From assembly GCF_014397005.1 (NCBI RefSeq), contig NZ_JACGWS010000007.1:1-64000 (forward strand): 64,000 nucleotides of DNA. Direction: 5' to 3'. The notes beneath the pieces were generated by a model. It had not been told where the DNA came from, searched no databases, and saw only the letters and a list, made by a program, of their open reading frames with translations. Of the stretch, positions 1 to 9,411 are shown one piece after another. Source of the DNA: Kordia aestuariivivens. GTDB taxonomy: Bacteria > Bacteroidota > Bacteroidia > Flavobacteriales > Flavobacteriaceae. Within the stretch, counting starts at the first letter, position 1. Each line of letters begins with the position of its first letter. The translations under genes and the position numbers were made by a program.

Positions 1-185
1 TCCAAGAGCGAAGCGATCCAAGAGCGAAGCGATCCAAGAGCGAAGCGATCCAAGAGCGAAGCGATCCAAGAGCGAAGCGATCCAAGAGCGAAGCGATCCA
101 AGAGCGAAGCGATCCAAGAGCGAAGCGATCCAAGAGCGAAGCGTTCCAAAAGCGAAGCGTTCCAAAAGCGAAGCGTTCCAAGAGA
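1..185. repeat. 16-bp tandem repeat array, open at the window edge
   Basis: Eleven direct copies of a 16-bp unit (TCCAAGAGCGAAGCGA and close variants) run head to tail from base 1 to about 176, with a partial copy to about 185. The last copies change to TCCAAAAGCGAAGCGT, so the array is decaying at this end. There are no spacers, so it is not CRISPR. It lies just downstream of the exosortase-associated gene and continues left of the window. It is AGCGAAGCG-rich and its function is unknown. Confidence 0.95.
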
Positions 186-207
186 TTCCACCTTCGCAGG
201 AACGAGC

Positions 208-648
208 CTACACTTCTTCATGCTTAATTTTTCTTTGATAGTAAAAAGCGGGCAGTAAAATCATGACGAAAAGCGGTTGAATCAGAAAGCGGCGTACGTA
301 AAACGTAAGTAAATAATCGTGCTCTAAATCGTGTTGAATCAAGTAAAAATACAACGCGACTAAAATCACGAAAGCAACGATGTATAAACCAAATGAAAAC
401 TTCAATACATGACGGTTTTCAAATGCAATGTAAATAATTGCTAAGGAAACAATCATGTTTAATCCAAACCTAAAAATATGATTCAAAAATAACAACCAAG
501 CATTGTATTCGGGAATATTTGAATGTAAATAATCGTCTTTAAAGAAGCTCAAAAATGGATCATAAAAGAGTTCGTTTTCAAACGCTCTAATCAATACGAG
601 CAATCCAAAAAGGAAACCAATCACGATATATTTCCAGACTTTATTCAC
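208..648 (-). CDS. Exosortase F system-associated membrane protein
   Basis: A hydrophobic protein of about 146 aa with four likely membrane segments and a basic C-terminus (YYQRKIKHEEV). The start is a GTG at 648, five bases after the xrtF stop, giving a first helix that begins NKVWKYIVIGFL. A longer in-frame ATG at 774 would lie inside xrtF and adds Cys/Phe-rich sequence that does not look like an N-terminus, so I reject it. Small membrane proteins of this kind follow xrtF in Flavobacteriaceae. They are thought to assist the exosortase in the inner membrane; the exact role is unknown. The tight coupling to xrtF indicates one operon. Confidence 0.75.
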   Translation of the reverse strand: MNKVWKYIVIGFLFGLLVLIRAFENELFYDPFLSFFKDDYLHSNIPEYNAWLLFLNHIFRFGLNMIVSLAIIYIAFENRHVLKFSFGLYIVAFVILVALYFYLIQHDLEHDYLLTFYVRRFLIQPLFVMILLPAFYYQRKIKHEEV

Positions 649-652
649 ACAT

Positions 653-1180
653 TTACTTTTTTGAAAATTTTTGAACCCAAAACATCCACAATAAAAACAC
701 CATTCCGTAAATAATAGTTGGAAATATAATATGATGTAATATATATTCGTGTTGTGGAAAACGATACAATCCAATTCCTAAAATAACAATTCGCAGCAAG
801 TTTGCGAGATACACTAAAATGCTTCCAATACTAATAAAAAGCACCGTGTTCTTAAGGTTTCCTGTAAAGGCAATCACAAATGTGATAAATAAAATCAAAA
901 CACTGATAGAATTGCAACCTTCTACAATTCGCCCAACGTAATTGTCATGTACCAATAATTTCATTGTTGGTTCTACTTCGTGTTGAACGACTTCTGCTGA
1001 ATATCCAAATGCATTAATGATTTGTTCGGTTTGTTGTGCTACAATTCGGGTAACTCCATCAGGTTCACCTTCAAAATTAGACAAATACGTACTATATACA
1101 AACGTTAAAACGGCGTATACAATAAAGAATTTTATCATAAATCCAAGAGCAGATTTATATCGCTTAATACTTTCTAACAC
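653..1180 (-). CDS. xrtF: Exosortase family protein XrtF
   Basis: A 175-aa polytopic inner-membrane cysteine protease/transpeptidase-like protein. The exosortase catalytic pattern is visible: Cys89 in EGCNSISV, Arg130 in NLLRIVIL and His149/150 in EYILHH, each at or near a membrane helix. Exosortases process C-terminal PEP-CTERM-like sorting tags of exported proteins. The short XrtF type is characteristic of Flavobacteriaceae, and its cognate target is not obvious here. The next gene is the XrtF-associated membrane protein. Length and motif order fit the family well. Confidence 0.88.
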   Translation of the reverse strand: MLESIKRYKSALGFMIKFFIVYAVLTFVYSTYLSNFEGEPDGVTRIVAQQTEQIINAFGYSAEVVQHEVEPTMKLLVHDNYVGRIVEGCNSISVLILFITFVIAFTGNLKNTVLFISIGSILVYLANLLRIVILGIGLYRFPQHEYILHHIIFPTIIYGMVFLLWMFWVQKFSKK

Positions 1181-1350
1181 AATTCTAATTAAAGGTCAAA
1201 CTCATACAAACTTACTGTAAAAGCAGTTGAAAATCTCACATTTTATCTAAATTTTGTGTGATTCGTTTTTTTAGCAACTTTATTCGGTATTTCATGAAAG
1301 ATATTTATATATTTCTCGACTATTTTTGCCAACATTAAAAAAGGAACATC

Positions 1351-1809
1351 ATGACATTCGCAACATACAAACCTCAAGTAACCGAAATAGTAGCTAACGA
1401 AACGCTTTCTGTAAATGATCGCATGACAAAAATCTGTGAGTTATTACAAGAAAATATTTCACATTACGATTGGGTTGGATTTTATTTTAAAAACGGCGAC
1501 AAACCTGAACTTAAACTCAGAGCGTTTGCTGGTGAACCAACAGATCACACGATTATTCCATTCGGAAAAGGAATTTGTGGACAAGTAGCCGTTTCCAACG
1601 AAAATTTCTTAGTCCCTGATGTAAAAGCGCAAGACAATTACATTGCGTGTAGCATTTATGTAAAAGCTGAAATTGTAATTCCGTTGTTTGTCAATGGTGA
1701 AAATATTGGTCAAATTGATATTGATTCGCACACACCAAATCCATTTACAAAAGAAGACGAAGAGTTTTTAGAATTTATCAATGCGAAAGTTGCGGAGATT
1801 TTGAGCTAA
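1351..1809 (+). CDS. GAF-domain protein, free Met-(R)-sulfoxide reductase-like
   Basis: A 152-aa single GAF domain of the fRMsr type (YebR/MsrC-like), which reduces free methionine-(R)-sulfoxide in the cytoplasm. The fRMsr signatures are present: GKGICGQ with Cys76 and NYIACS with Cys100, followed by EIVIPLFVNGENIGQIDIDS. The first of the three cysteines used by E. coli fRMsr is replaced (TIIPFGKG region), leaving the two that normally carry the reaction and resolution, so activity is plausible but not certain. The ATG at 1351 follows an AAAGGAAC ribosome site. The gene is monocistronic, between xrtF (divergent) and purH. Confidence 0.82.
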   Translation: MTFATYKPQVTEIVANETLSVNDRMTKICELLQENISHYDWVGFYFKNGDKPELKLRAFAGEPTDHTIIPFGKGICGQVAVSNENFLVPDVKAQDNYIACSIYVKAEIVIPLFVNGENIGQIDIDSHTPNPFTKEDEEFLEFINAKVAEILS

Positions 1810-1950
1810 TTACTCAAAAAACAATATTAAATTCAAAATAAGGAAGGAATAAAATAGCATATTTCTTTATTTCTGCTATCTATCTCATAATAAGTTGAAT
1901 TTCTCTGTTTTTTTCTTTCGATAAGAAGGTGTTTTTTTAGTGTTAATTAT

Positions 1951-1958
1951 TACTTTTG
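1951..1958 (+). promoter_or_regulatory. Putative -7 box of the purH promoter
   Basis: TACTTTTG matches the Bacteroidota -7 consensus TAnnTTTG exactly and sits about 37 bp before the purH ATG at 1995. No clear -33 TTG is seen at the right spacing. The match argues that transcription starts near 1963-1966, so an upstream TTG start codon at 1956 would not be in the mRNA. Confidence 0.5.
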
Positions 1959-1994
1959 CAGCTTCACAACAACACATTAAACAACACAACTCGA

Positions 1995-3527
1995 ATGAAT
2001 TCCCAGAAACAAGCAAAATCAGCTTTAATTTCGGTCTTTAGCAAGGACGGATTAGCGCCAATTGTTAAAAAACTGCATGCATTAGACATTACCATTTACT
2101 CTACTGGTGGCACAGAAAAATTTATCAAAGACCTTGGTATTCCTGTCGTTCCTGTAGAAGATGTAACTTCATATCCTTCTATTTTAGGTGGACGCGTAAA
2201 AACATTACATCCAAAAGTATTTGGAGGAATTCTAAATCGTCAAAATAATGAAAGTGATGTTGCTGAATTAGCAGAATACGAAATTCCACAAATTGACATT
2301 GTCATTGTAGATTTATATCCTTTTGAAAAAACAGTAGCATCTGGCGCAAGCGAAGCCGATATTATTGAAAAAATTGATATTGGAGGGATTTCATTAATTA
2401 GAGCTGCCGCGAAAAACTTTGCAGATGTACTTTGTGTATCTTCTGTAAATGATTACACGAGCTTTTTAGACTTATTAGAAACACAAGAAGGACATTTTTC
2501 AATAGAAAATAGAAAAACGTATGCTGCAAAAGCATTCAATGTTTCTTCTCATTACGATACAGCAATTTTCAACTACTTCAATAGCGATCATGAAATTCCT
2601 GCTTTAAAAATAAGCGAAACAGAAGGAAAAGTGTTGCGTTATGGTGAAAATCCTCACCAACGTGGATTCTTCTTTGGAAACTTTGATGACATGTTTGATA
2701 AATTACATGGAAAAGAATTAAGCTATAACAACTTACTAGATGTGGATGCAGCTGTAAACTTAATGAACGAGTTTACACATGACGATCCAACATTTGCTAT
2801 TTTAAAACATAACAACGCTTGTGGTTTTGCAACACGCTCAACGATTCATCAAGCATACAAAGATGCCTTAGCTGGCGATCCGATTTCTGCTTTTGGTGGC
2901 GTTTTAATTTCAAATACAAAAATTGACAAGGTAACGGCGGAAGAAATTCACCAACTATTCTGTGAAGTTGTCATTGCGCCATCGTATGATGATGATGCAT
3001 TGAAAATGCTAAAAGGAAAGAAAAACAGAATCATATTGATTCAAAATGAAGTTGCCTTACCAGAAACACAAGTTCGTTCGTGTTTGAATGGTGTTTTAGT
3101 ACAAGACAAGAATGCGAAAACAGATACGTTGGAAGGTTTAACATATCCAACAAACAATAAACCCACAACTGCGCAGTTAGAAGATTTATTATTTGCTTCT
3201 AAATTGTGTAAGCACACAAAATCAAACACGATTGTTTTAGTGAAAAACAAACAATTATGTGCGAGTGGAACTGGACAAACAAGTAGAGTTGACGCGTTGA
3301 ATCAATCAATTGTGAAGGCAACGAATTTTAAATTTGATTTACATGGAGCTGTCATGGCAAGTGACGCATTTTTCCCGTTCCCTGACTGTGTAGAAATTGC
3401 AGGCAACGCAGGAATTCAAGCGGTAATTCAGCCAGGCGGATCGATAAAAGATCAATTGAGCATCGATTATTGCAATTCAGCTGATATTGCAATGGTATTT
3501 ACAGGGACAAGACACTTTAAACATTAA
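1995..3527 (+). CDS. purH: Bifunctional AICAR formyltransferase / IMP cyclohydrolase
   Basis: About 510 aa and full length for PurH, the last two steps of de novo purine synthesis: AICAR to FAICAR using 10-formyl-THF, then ring closure to IMP. The N-terminal MGS-like cyclohydrolase domain (about 1-195) begins SALISVFSKDG and includes STGGTEKFIKDLG and GGRVKTLHPKVFGGIL. The transformylase domain follows with LRYGENPHQR, LKHNNACGFA and AFGGV, and ends SADIAMVFTGTRHFKH. I start at the ATG at 1995 rather than an in-frame TTG at 1956 because the TTG overlaps the -7 box and adds an Asn-rich stretch foreign to the family. It is upstream of, and possibly co-regulated with, mreB. Confidence 0.95.
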   Translation: MNSQKQAKSALISVFSKDGLAPIVKKLHALDITIYSTGGTEKFIKDLGIPVVPVEDVTSYPSILGGRVKTLHPKVFGGILNRQNNESDVAELAEYEIPQIDIVIVDLYPFEKTVASGASEADIIEKIDIGGISLIRAAAKNFADVLCVSSVNDYTSFLDLLETQEGHFSIENRKTYAAKAFNVSSHYDTAIFNYFNSDHEIPALKISETEGKVLRYGENPHQRGFFFGNFDDMFDKLHGKELSYNNLLDVDAAVNLMNEFTHDDPTFAILKHNNACGFATRSTIHQAYKDALAGDPISAFGGVLISNTKIDKVTAEEIHQLFCEVVIAPSYDDDALKMLKGKKNRIILIQNEVALPETQVRSCLNGVLVQDKNAKTDTLEGLTYPTNNKPTTAQLEDLLFASKLCKHTKSNTIVLVKNKQLCASGTGQTSRVDALNQSIVKATNFKFDLHGAVMASDAFFPFPDCVEIAGNAGIQAVIQPGGSIKDQLSIDYCNSADIAMVFTGTRHFKH

Positions 3528-3593
3528 TTTTTTCGTACCTTTATAAGTCACTAAAAATGAATTACAAACGTACATAAACAGGATATATAACAG

Positions 3594-4622
3594 ATGGGAT
3601 TTTTTGATTTCTTAACAGAGGAAATAGCAATAGATTTAGGAACCGCAAACACATTGATCATTCATAATGGTAAAGTGGTTGTAGACAGTCCTTCTATCGT
3701 CGCCAGGGATAGAATATCTAACAAAATTATTGCTGTCGGACAGGAAGCTGCTCGTATGCAAGGAAAAACCCATGAAAACATCAAAACTATTCGTCCGTTA
3801 AAGGATGGAGTTATTGCTGATTTTGATGCATCTGAGAAGATGATCAGTATGTTTATAAAAAATATTCCAGCGCTCAAAAAGAAATTATTTCCGCCTTCAC
3901 TTCGTATGGTTATTTGTATTCCTTCAGGAATTACAGAAGTTGAAATGCGTGCGGTAAAAGAATCTGCGGAGCGTGTAAACGGAAAAGAAGTCTATTTGAT
4001 ACACGAACCAATGGCAGCAGCTATTGGTATCGGTATTGATATTATGCAACCAAAAGGAAATATGGTCGTTGATATCGGAGGTGGAACTACTGAAATTGCC
4101 GTGATTGCTTTGGGCGGAATTGTCTGTGACAAATCTGTGAAAGTTGCGGGAGATGTATTTACCAATGATATCGTATACTACATGCGTACACAACACAACT
4201 TGTATGTTGGAGAACGTACTGCAGAAAAAATTAAGATTCAAATTGGAGCTGCAACAGAAGACTTAGAAGTTCCGCCAGAAGAAATGTCGGTTCAAGGACG
4301 TGATTTGTTGACAGGGAAACCAAAACAAGTACAAATATCATATAGAGAAATTGCGAAAGCTTTAGATAAATCAATTTTACGTATTGAAGATGCCGTAATG
4401 GAAACGTTGTCACAAACGCCTCCAGAATTAGCTGCTGATATTTACAATACAGGAATTTATCTTGCGGGTGGTGGATCTATGTTACGTGGACTCGATAAAC
4501 GTTTGTCTCAAAAAACAGATTTACCTGTATATATTGCTGAAGATCCGTTGAGAGCCGTTGTACGTGGAACAGGAATTACCCTGAAAAACTTAAGCAAATT
4601 TAAAAGTGTATTGATCAAATAA
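3594..4622 (+). CDS. mreB: Rod shape-determining actin-like protein MreB
   Basis: 342 aa, actin/Hsp70-fold ATPase that polymerises under the inner membrane and directs lateral wall synthesis. Phosphate-1 motif IDLGTANTLI (about 13-22), phosphate-2 VVDIGGGTTEIAVI (about 158-171), adenosine motif GIYLAGGGSML (about 287-297) and the conserved LRMVICIPSGITEVEMRA segment are all present. First gene of a five-gene run, mreB-mreC-mreD-mrdA-rodA, with spacings from 14 bp down to overlaps. This is the standard elongasome operon. Full length with no anomalies. Confidence 0.97.
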   Translation: MGFFDFLTEEIAIDLGTANTLIIHNGKVVVDSPSIVARDRISNKIIAVGQEAARMQGKTHENIKTIRPLKDGVIADFDASEKMISMFIKNIPALKKKLFPPSLRMVICIPSGITEVEMRAVKESAERVNGKEVYLIHEPMAAAIGIGIDIMQPKGNMVVDIGGGTTEIAVIALGGIVCDKSVKVAGDVFTNDIVYYMRTQHNLYVGERTAEKIKIQIGAATEDLEVPPEEMSVQGRDLLTGKPKQVQISYREIAKALDKSILRIEDAVMETLSQTPPELAADIYNTGIYLAGGGSMLRGLDKRLSQKTDLPVYIAEDPLRAVVRGTGITLKNLSKFKSVLIK

Positions 4623-4636
4623 GAACATAAAAGTAG

Positions 4637-5458
4637 ATGCAACAGATTATTAATTTTCTGATAAAGAATAAAAACTTTATTCTCTTCATGCTGTTGCTGT
4701 TTATTTCGCTTGTTTTTACCATTCAATCACATTCTTATCACAAAAGCAAATTTATCAATTCTGCCAATTGGCTTACAGGCGGCGTTTATGAACAAGCCAA
4801 TGGTGTTTCATCCTACTTTTCATTAAAATCTGAGAATGAAAAATTGGTGGAGGAAAATCGTCGATTGAAGAATATTTTATACAGTAAAAAAGATAGTTTA
4901 GACACCGTTCAGTTTATTGATAGCACTTCCTATCCGACGGATTATTTGTTGCGTACTGCCAAAATCACAAAAAACAGTTATTCCAAATCCAATAATGTAA
5001 TTCTCATCAATAAAGGGAGCGCTGACAGTATTAAAACAGATATGGGCGTTATTACACCTAATGGAATTATTGGTGTTGTTGATAGAGTTGGTGGAAGTCA
5101 TGCAACAGTAATTAGTATTTTAAATTCAATCTCTAAGATTAATGCGCAATTAAAAAACACAACGCATTTTGGAACGTTAAGCTGGAATGGTAAAAATCCA
5201 AATATTGTGCAATTGGAAGATGTTGAAAAATTGGCAAAGTTTAAAATAAGTGACACCATTATTACTGGTGGAAACTCTACATTATTTCCAAAAGGAATTC
5301 CAATTGGAACCATAAAAGACTTTACACTGAATACTAGTAAAAATTTATATGATATAAACGTGCAATTGTTTAATGACATGACCAGTTTGGAACATGTATA
5401 CGTCATTGAAAATTTACACAGAGAAGAAATTGATAACTTATTAGCTCCTAACAATTAA
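4637..5458 (+). CDS. mreC: Rod shape-determining protein MreC
   Basis: 273 aa bitopic protein: short cytoplasmic N-terminus, one membrane helix (about 11-29, FILFMLLLFISLVFTI), a coiled coil around 55-75 (SENEKLVEENRRLKNIL) and a periplasmic beta domain with TPNGIIGVVDRVGGSHATVISILN. MreC is the periplasmic scaffold that links MreB to PBP2 and regulates it. It lies 14 bp after mreB and abuts mreD (stop at 5456-5458, mreD ATG at 5459). Confidence 0.93.
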   Translation: MQQIINFLIKNKNFILFMLLLFISLVFTIQSHSYHKSKFINSANWLTGGVYEQANGVSSYFSLKSENEKLVEENRRLKNILYSKKDSLDTVQFIDSTSYPTDYLLRTAKITKNSYSKSNNVILINKGSADSIKTDMGVITPNGIIGVVDRVGGSHATVISILNSISKINAQLKNTTHFGTLSWNGKNPNIVQLEDVEKLAKFKISDTIITGGNSTLFPKGIPIGTIKDFTLNTSKNLYDINVQLFNDMTSLEHVYVIENLHREEIDNLLAPNN

Positions 5459-5965
5459 ATGGGTTCAGTTGTATTTTGGAATAGTCTCCGATTTGTTGTG
5501 GCAGTATTAGCCCAAATATTGATATGCAATCATATTGATCTCTTTGGCTATATTAATCCGTTGGTATATATCTATTTCATTTTGTTGTTTCCGTTTAATG
5601 CAAATAGAAGCTTGTTTCTTATACTCGCTTTTGCTTTGGGGTTGACTATTGATCTATTTTCCGATTCTGGTGGCGCAAATGCAGCAGCATGCGTTATTAT
5701 CGCTTATATACGACCTTTTGTGTTGCGTTTTGCTTTTGGAATCAGCTACGAACATCAATCTGTAAGACTAGAAAACACAGCCTTCGGACAGCGAATGGTA
5801 TACATTATCATCTTGGTATTTATACATCATTTCTTTCTGTTTTTACTAGAAATTTTTAACATTTCTAATATACTACTCACACTTAAGAATACGTTATTCT
5901 TTAGTATCTTTACGATTCTAATCATCACATTATCAATAACTTTATTTAGTAGAAAAAGCTCATGA
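5459..5965 (+). CDS. mreD: Rod shape-determining protein MreD
   Basis: 168 aa, almost entirely hydrophobic with about five membrane helices. The LFGYINPLVYIYFILLFPF segment and position between mreC and mrdA identify it, since MreD is poorly conserved in sequence. It forms the inner-membrane part of the MreBCD scaffold. It starts directly after the mreC stop and overlaps mrdA by ATGA (5962-5965), so translation is coupled. Confidence 0.9.
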   Translation: MGSVVFWNSLRFVVAVLAQILICNHIDLFGYINPLVYIYFILLFPFNANRSLFLILAFALGLTIDLFSDSGGANAAACVIIAYIRPFVLRFAFGISYEHQSVRLENTAFGQRMVYIIILVFIHHFFLFLLEIFNISNILLTLKNTLFFSIFTILIITLSITLFSRKSS

Positions 5966-7845
5966 GGAAACTGTTGTTATACCTTGTTGTTATCTCTGTT
6001 GGAATTATTTACACAGGAAGACTTTCGTATCTTCAAGTGTTTAATGAGGATGCAGTCGCCACAACGATTGAAAATGACACAGCTATCAAAACAATTTATG
6101 ATTATCCCGAACGTGGATATGTGTACGATAGAAACGGAAATCTTCTAGTGGCCAATCAGCCATCGTATGATGTCATGGTCATTCCACGTGAAGTGAAAGC
6201 ATTAGACACCTTAGGATTTTGTAAATTATTACGAATTCCGAAAGAAGAATTTACAAAAAAATTACAAAAAGCAAAAAACTATTCTTGGCGAATTCCTTCG
6301 GTTTTTGTGCCACAAATGGCAAAGAAAGATTACGCGTTTCTTCAAGAGAAAATGCATCGTTTTAAAGGTTTTTACATTCAAAGACGTTCCATTCGTAATT
6401 ACCAGACAGCTGTTGGCGCCAATGTTTTAGGTTCTATTAGTGAAGTGAATGATGCCGATTTAAAGAAAAATCCAGAATATCAATCAGGAGAACTTATTGG
6501 GCGAACAGGAATTGAAAAATCGTATGAAGACGAATTGCGCGGTACGAAAGGTATAAAACGACTTCAAAAAGATATTCACAATAAAATATTAGGTCCATTC
6601 GAGAACGGAAAACACGACACACCTCCGGTAAACGGAAAAGATATTCAAATCACGATTGATAGCAAATTGCAAGAATACGGTGAAAAATTGATGATTAATA
6701 AACGTGGCGGAATTGTTGCCATTGAACCTTCAACAGGAGAAATATTAGCGTTGATTTCTGCGCCAAGCTACAACCCAAATTTATTAGTCGGACGACAACG
6801 TTCTAAGAATTACAGTGCGTTACATTATGATTCTATCAATAAACCTTTGTATGATAGAGGTTTATTGGCTTCTTATGCACCAGGTTCGCCATTTAAAACT
6901 ATGAATGCGCTAATTGCGCTACAAGAAGGTGTTGTTACGCCACAAACAACTTACACCTGTCATCACGGTTATATTTATGGTAGAAGCGGTCGAAAAATGG
7001 GTTGTCATTGTGGAGGCGGAAGACGAAACATTATCAATGGTGTAGCAAAATCATGCAATGCCTATTTTGCCAATGCATATCGTCAAATTATTAGCAAATA
7101 TGATTCACCTCGCGAAGGAATGAATGTTTGGAGCGATCATCTTAAAAGCTTTGGTTTGGGTGATTATTTTGGGAATGACTTATCTACTGGACGCGCAGGA
7201 AGAATTCCATCAGGCGATTATTATACGAATAGCTATTTTAAGCATAATAAATGGCATGTATTAAATACGATTTCAAATGCTATTGGACAAGGTCAAGTAG
7301 AAGCAACACCGATTCAATTGGCAAATATGACGGCAGCTATTGCCAACAGAGGTTTTTATTATACACCGCATATCATCAAGCAAATTGATGGTCAACCAAT
7401 AGAGAATACACATTTTACAGAAAAAAAATATACGACAATTGATGCGGAGCATTTTGAACCTGTTATTGAAGGAATGCATGATGTATTTAGCATGCAAAAA
7501 GGTGGAACTGCTCGTTATTTGAATGTTCCTGGAATTGAAATTTGTGGAAAAACAGGAACTGCTGAAAACTTCGCCATTGTTGAAGGAGAAAGAAAACAAT
7601 TAACAGATCATTCTATTTTTATTGCGTTTGCACCAAAAGATAATCCAAAAATTGCGATTGCTGTTTTTGTAGAAAATGGCTATTATGGTTCACGTTGGGC
7701 TGGAAAGATTTCTAGTTTAATGATTGAATTGTATTTGAATGGTGAAATTACCTTGAAGCAAATGGAAAAATTGGTCTTAGAGAAGAGTTTGGAAGAAGAA
7801 TACGCAAAACCATTGAGCGGAAAACCATTTATAATTAATGAGTAG
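5962..7845 (+). CDS. mrdA: Penicillin-binding protein 2 (elongasome transpeptidase)
   Basis: 627 aa class B PBP that cross-links peptidoglycan during side-wall growth, paired with the glycosyltransferase RodA. N-terminal membrane anchor (about 4-20), pedestal/dimerisation domain with DYPERGYVYDRNGNLL, then the transpeptidase domain. Active-site motifs are SPFK with Ser309 and Lys312, SCN at 364-366 and KTGTAEN with KTG at 530-532. There is a small Cys/His cluster near TYTCHHGYIY and MGCHCGGG (about 332-354), which could bind metal as in some PBP2 proteins. It overlaps mreD by 4 nt and rodA by 8 nt. Confidence 0.95.
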   Translation: MRKLLLYLVVISVGIIYTGRLSYLQVFNEDAVATTIENDTAIKTIYDYPERGYVYDRNGNLLVANQPSYDVMVIPREVKALDTLGFCKLLRIPKEEFTKKLQKAKNYSWRIPSVFVPQMAKKDYAFLQEKMHRFKGFYIQRRSIRNYQTAVGANVLGSISEVNDADLKKNPEYQSGELIGRTGIEKSYEDELRGTKGIKRLQKDIHNKILGPFENGKHDTPPVNGKDIQITIDSKLQEYGEKLMINKRGGIVAIEPSTGEILALISAPSYNPNLLVGRQRSKNYSALHYDSINKPLYDRGLLASYAPGSPFKTMNALIALQEGVVTPQTTYTCHHGYIYGRSGRKMGCHCGGGRRNIINGVAKSCNAYFANAYRQIISKYDSPREGMNVWSDHLKSFGLGDYFGNDLSTGRAGRIPSGDYYTNSYFKHNKWHVLNTISNAIGQGQVEATPIQLANMTAAIANRGFYYTPHIIKQIDGQPIENTHFTEKKYTTIDAEHFEPVIEGMHDVFSMQKGGTARYLNVPGIEICGKTGTAENFAIVEGERKQLTDHSIFIAFAPKDNPKIAIAVFVENGYYGSRWAGKISSLMIELYLNGEITLKQMEKLVLEKSLEEEYAKPLSGKPFIINE

Positions 7846-9130
7846 AGAAGTAAAATTTGTCAAAAAAATCGATTGGCTTTCCATTCTCCTCTATTTTTTA
7901 TTGGTCGGAATTGGTTGGATTAATATTTACTCGGCTTCTGTTACGGATACTTCAATAGGTATTTTTGACATGACTCAGTTATACGGGAAACAACTCGTTT
8001 TTATTAGCACAAGCATCCTACTTATCATTCTTATACTATCGGTAGAAGCCAAGTTTTATGAACGGTTTTCTAGTATTATTTACATCATTGGGCTCTTAAG
8101 TTTACTGGGATTAATGGTATTTGGTAAAAATATAAATGGCGCAACTTCCTGGTATGCAATTGGAAGTTTCACGCTTCAACCTTCTGAATTTGCAAAAGCC
8201 GCCACAGTATTGGCACTCGCAAAATTTCTGAGTGATATACAAACAAATATTAACGTCTTCCGCGATCAACTCATTGCCTTTGCCATTATTTTAGCGCCAC
8301 CAGTACTCATTATGCTACAACCCGATGCAGGAAGTGCTATGGTGTATTTGGCGTTCTTCTTTGTTTTGTATAGAGAAGGTTTGCCTTCTTTTTATTTATG
8401 GATAGGTTTATCGCTCGTACTCCTATTTATCATTACGCTCAAAGTTGGCTACATCTATACCATAATAGCAACACTAATTTTAGGCTTGGTGTGTATTTTT
8501 ATCATCTTTAAAAAAGTACTGAAACGACGACGAAAAACAACGTTGGCATTGACTTCTTTAGTGGCTGCAATCGGATTTGTTTTAGCGGTAAATTATATCT
8601 TTTATAATATCTTTCAGCAACACCATCGCGATCGTTTTACCTTAGTTTTAGGTTTGGAAAAAGATCCTGTAAAACTCGAAAAGATTCGAAAAACTTTTGG
8701 CTTCAATACCAATCAATCTGAAATTGCAATTGGTTCAGGTGGTTTTTGGGGAAAAGGTTGGCAAAAAGGAACACGAACCAAAGGTGATTTTGTTCCTGAA
8801 CAAGATACAGACTACATTTTTACAACTGTGGGTGAAGAATGGGGATTTGTTGGAAGTTCAGTTGTTATTTTTCTTTTTATAGCATTACTATTGCGAATTT
8901 TGCATCGCGCCGAGCAACAAAAAAACAAGTTTAGTCGCGTGTATGGATATAGTGTCGCCGCCATACTATTCTTTCACTTTGCCATTAATATCGGAATGGT
9001 GATTGGACTCTTTCCAACCGTTGGAATTCCACTGCCTTTCTTTAGTTATGGTGGATCGGGACTTTGGGGATTTACTATTTTACTCTTTATTTTTATAAAG
9101 CTTGATGCGAATCGAATTAATGAGTGGTAG
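7838..9130 (+). CDS. rodA: Rod shape-determining glycosyltransferase RodA
   Basis: 430 aa SEDS-family peptidoglycan polymerase with about ten membrane helices. Conserved SEDS features include LQPSEFAKAATVLALAKFLS, the MLQPDAGSAMVYLAFFFVL segment with the Asp seen in SEDS catalytic loops, PEQDTDYIFTTVGEEWGFVG, and the C-terminal PTVGIPLPFFSYGGSGLWGF. Translation is coupled to mrdA by an 8-nt overlap, giving the usual SEDS-bPBP pair. Last gene of the rod operon; about 110 bp separate it from the next small gene. Confidence 0.95.
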   Translation: MSREVKFVKKIDWLSILLYFLLVGIGWINIYSASVTDTSIGIFDMTQLYGKQLVFISTSILLIILILSVEAKFYERFSSIIYIIGLLSLLGLMVFGKNINGATSWYAIGSFTLQPSEFAKAATVLALAKFLSDIQTNINVFRDQLIAFAIILAPPVLIMLQPDAGSAMVYLAFFFVLYREGLPSFYLWIGLSLVLLFIITLKVGYIYTIIATLILGLVCIFIIFKKVLKRRRKTTLALTSLVAAIGFVLAVNYIFYNIFQQHHRDRFTLVLGLEKDPVKLEKIRKTFGFNTNQSEIAIGSGGFWGKGWQKGTRTKGDFVPEQDTDYIFTTVGEEWGFVGSSVVIFLFIALLLRILHRAEQQKNKFSRVYGYSVAAILFFHFAINIGMVIGLFPTVGIPLPFFSYGGSGLWGFTILLFIFIKLDANRINEW

Positions 9131-9243
9131 CTTTAACCATTTATGATCTAAAATGTTACAGAAACGTTAAGTAAGGACTTCCCGTAAAAGCGTGTTCTTG
9201 AGTTTTCGTACTTTTTGATATGTTTAACCAAAAATTATAAATC

Positions 9244-9405
9244 ATGTTAAAAAGTATTTCAAAATTAGGAACTGAATTAAGTAAAACAGCACAAAGTAAA
9301 ATTACTGGTGGTATGTGGCCACGAACCCAAAGAGAATGTGAAATTTGTGGTGGTGAATGGGGCGCACCATTGTGTGCCTTGCCAATGAATTCTCCTTGTG
9401 CATAA
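9244..9405 (+). CDS. 53-aa double-glycine-leader peptide with a Cys-rich core
   Basis: A short ORF with a bacteriocin/ComC-type leader: MLKSISKLGTELSKTAQSKI followed by TGG. Cleavage after the GG at 22-23 would release a 30-residue core that begins MWPRTQRE. The core has four cysteines (CEIC, LC, PC), enough for two disulfides or another modification. It is preceded by an AT-rich 5' region and followed at once by a strong terminator, so it is probably a highly expressed single unit. A C39/VKOR/thioredoxin fusion follows, which would suit export and disulfide formation. Such GG-leader peptides are common and poorly characterised in Flavobacteriaceae. A bacteriocin or signalling role is inference. 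Confidence 0.75.
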   Translation: MLKSISKLGTELSKTAQSKITGGMWPRTQRECEICGGEWGAPLCALPMNSPCA

Positions 9406-9411
9406 TACTCT

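Noticed and set aside
1-185. CRISPR array
   Set aside because: The 16-bp units are contiguous with no spacers and no cas genes are nearby.
649-774. N-terminal extension of the exosortase-associated protein
   Set aside because: It lies inside xrtF and does not resemble the family N-terminus; the GTG at 648 is preferred.
1956-1994. TTG start adding 13 residues to PurH
   Set aside because: The TTG lies within the -7 promoter box, so it is before the predicted transcript start.
6880-6900. SPFK instead of STFK-like motif in PBP2 as an anomaly
   Set aside because: The catalytic Ser and Lys are intact, and I recall PGSPFK as common in Bacteroidota PBP2.
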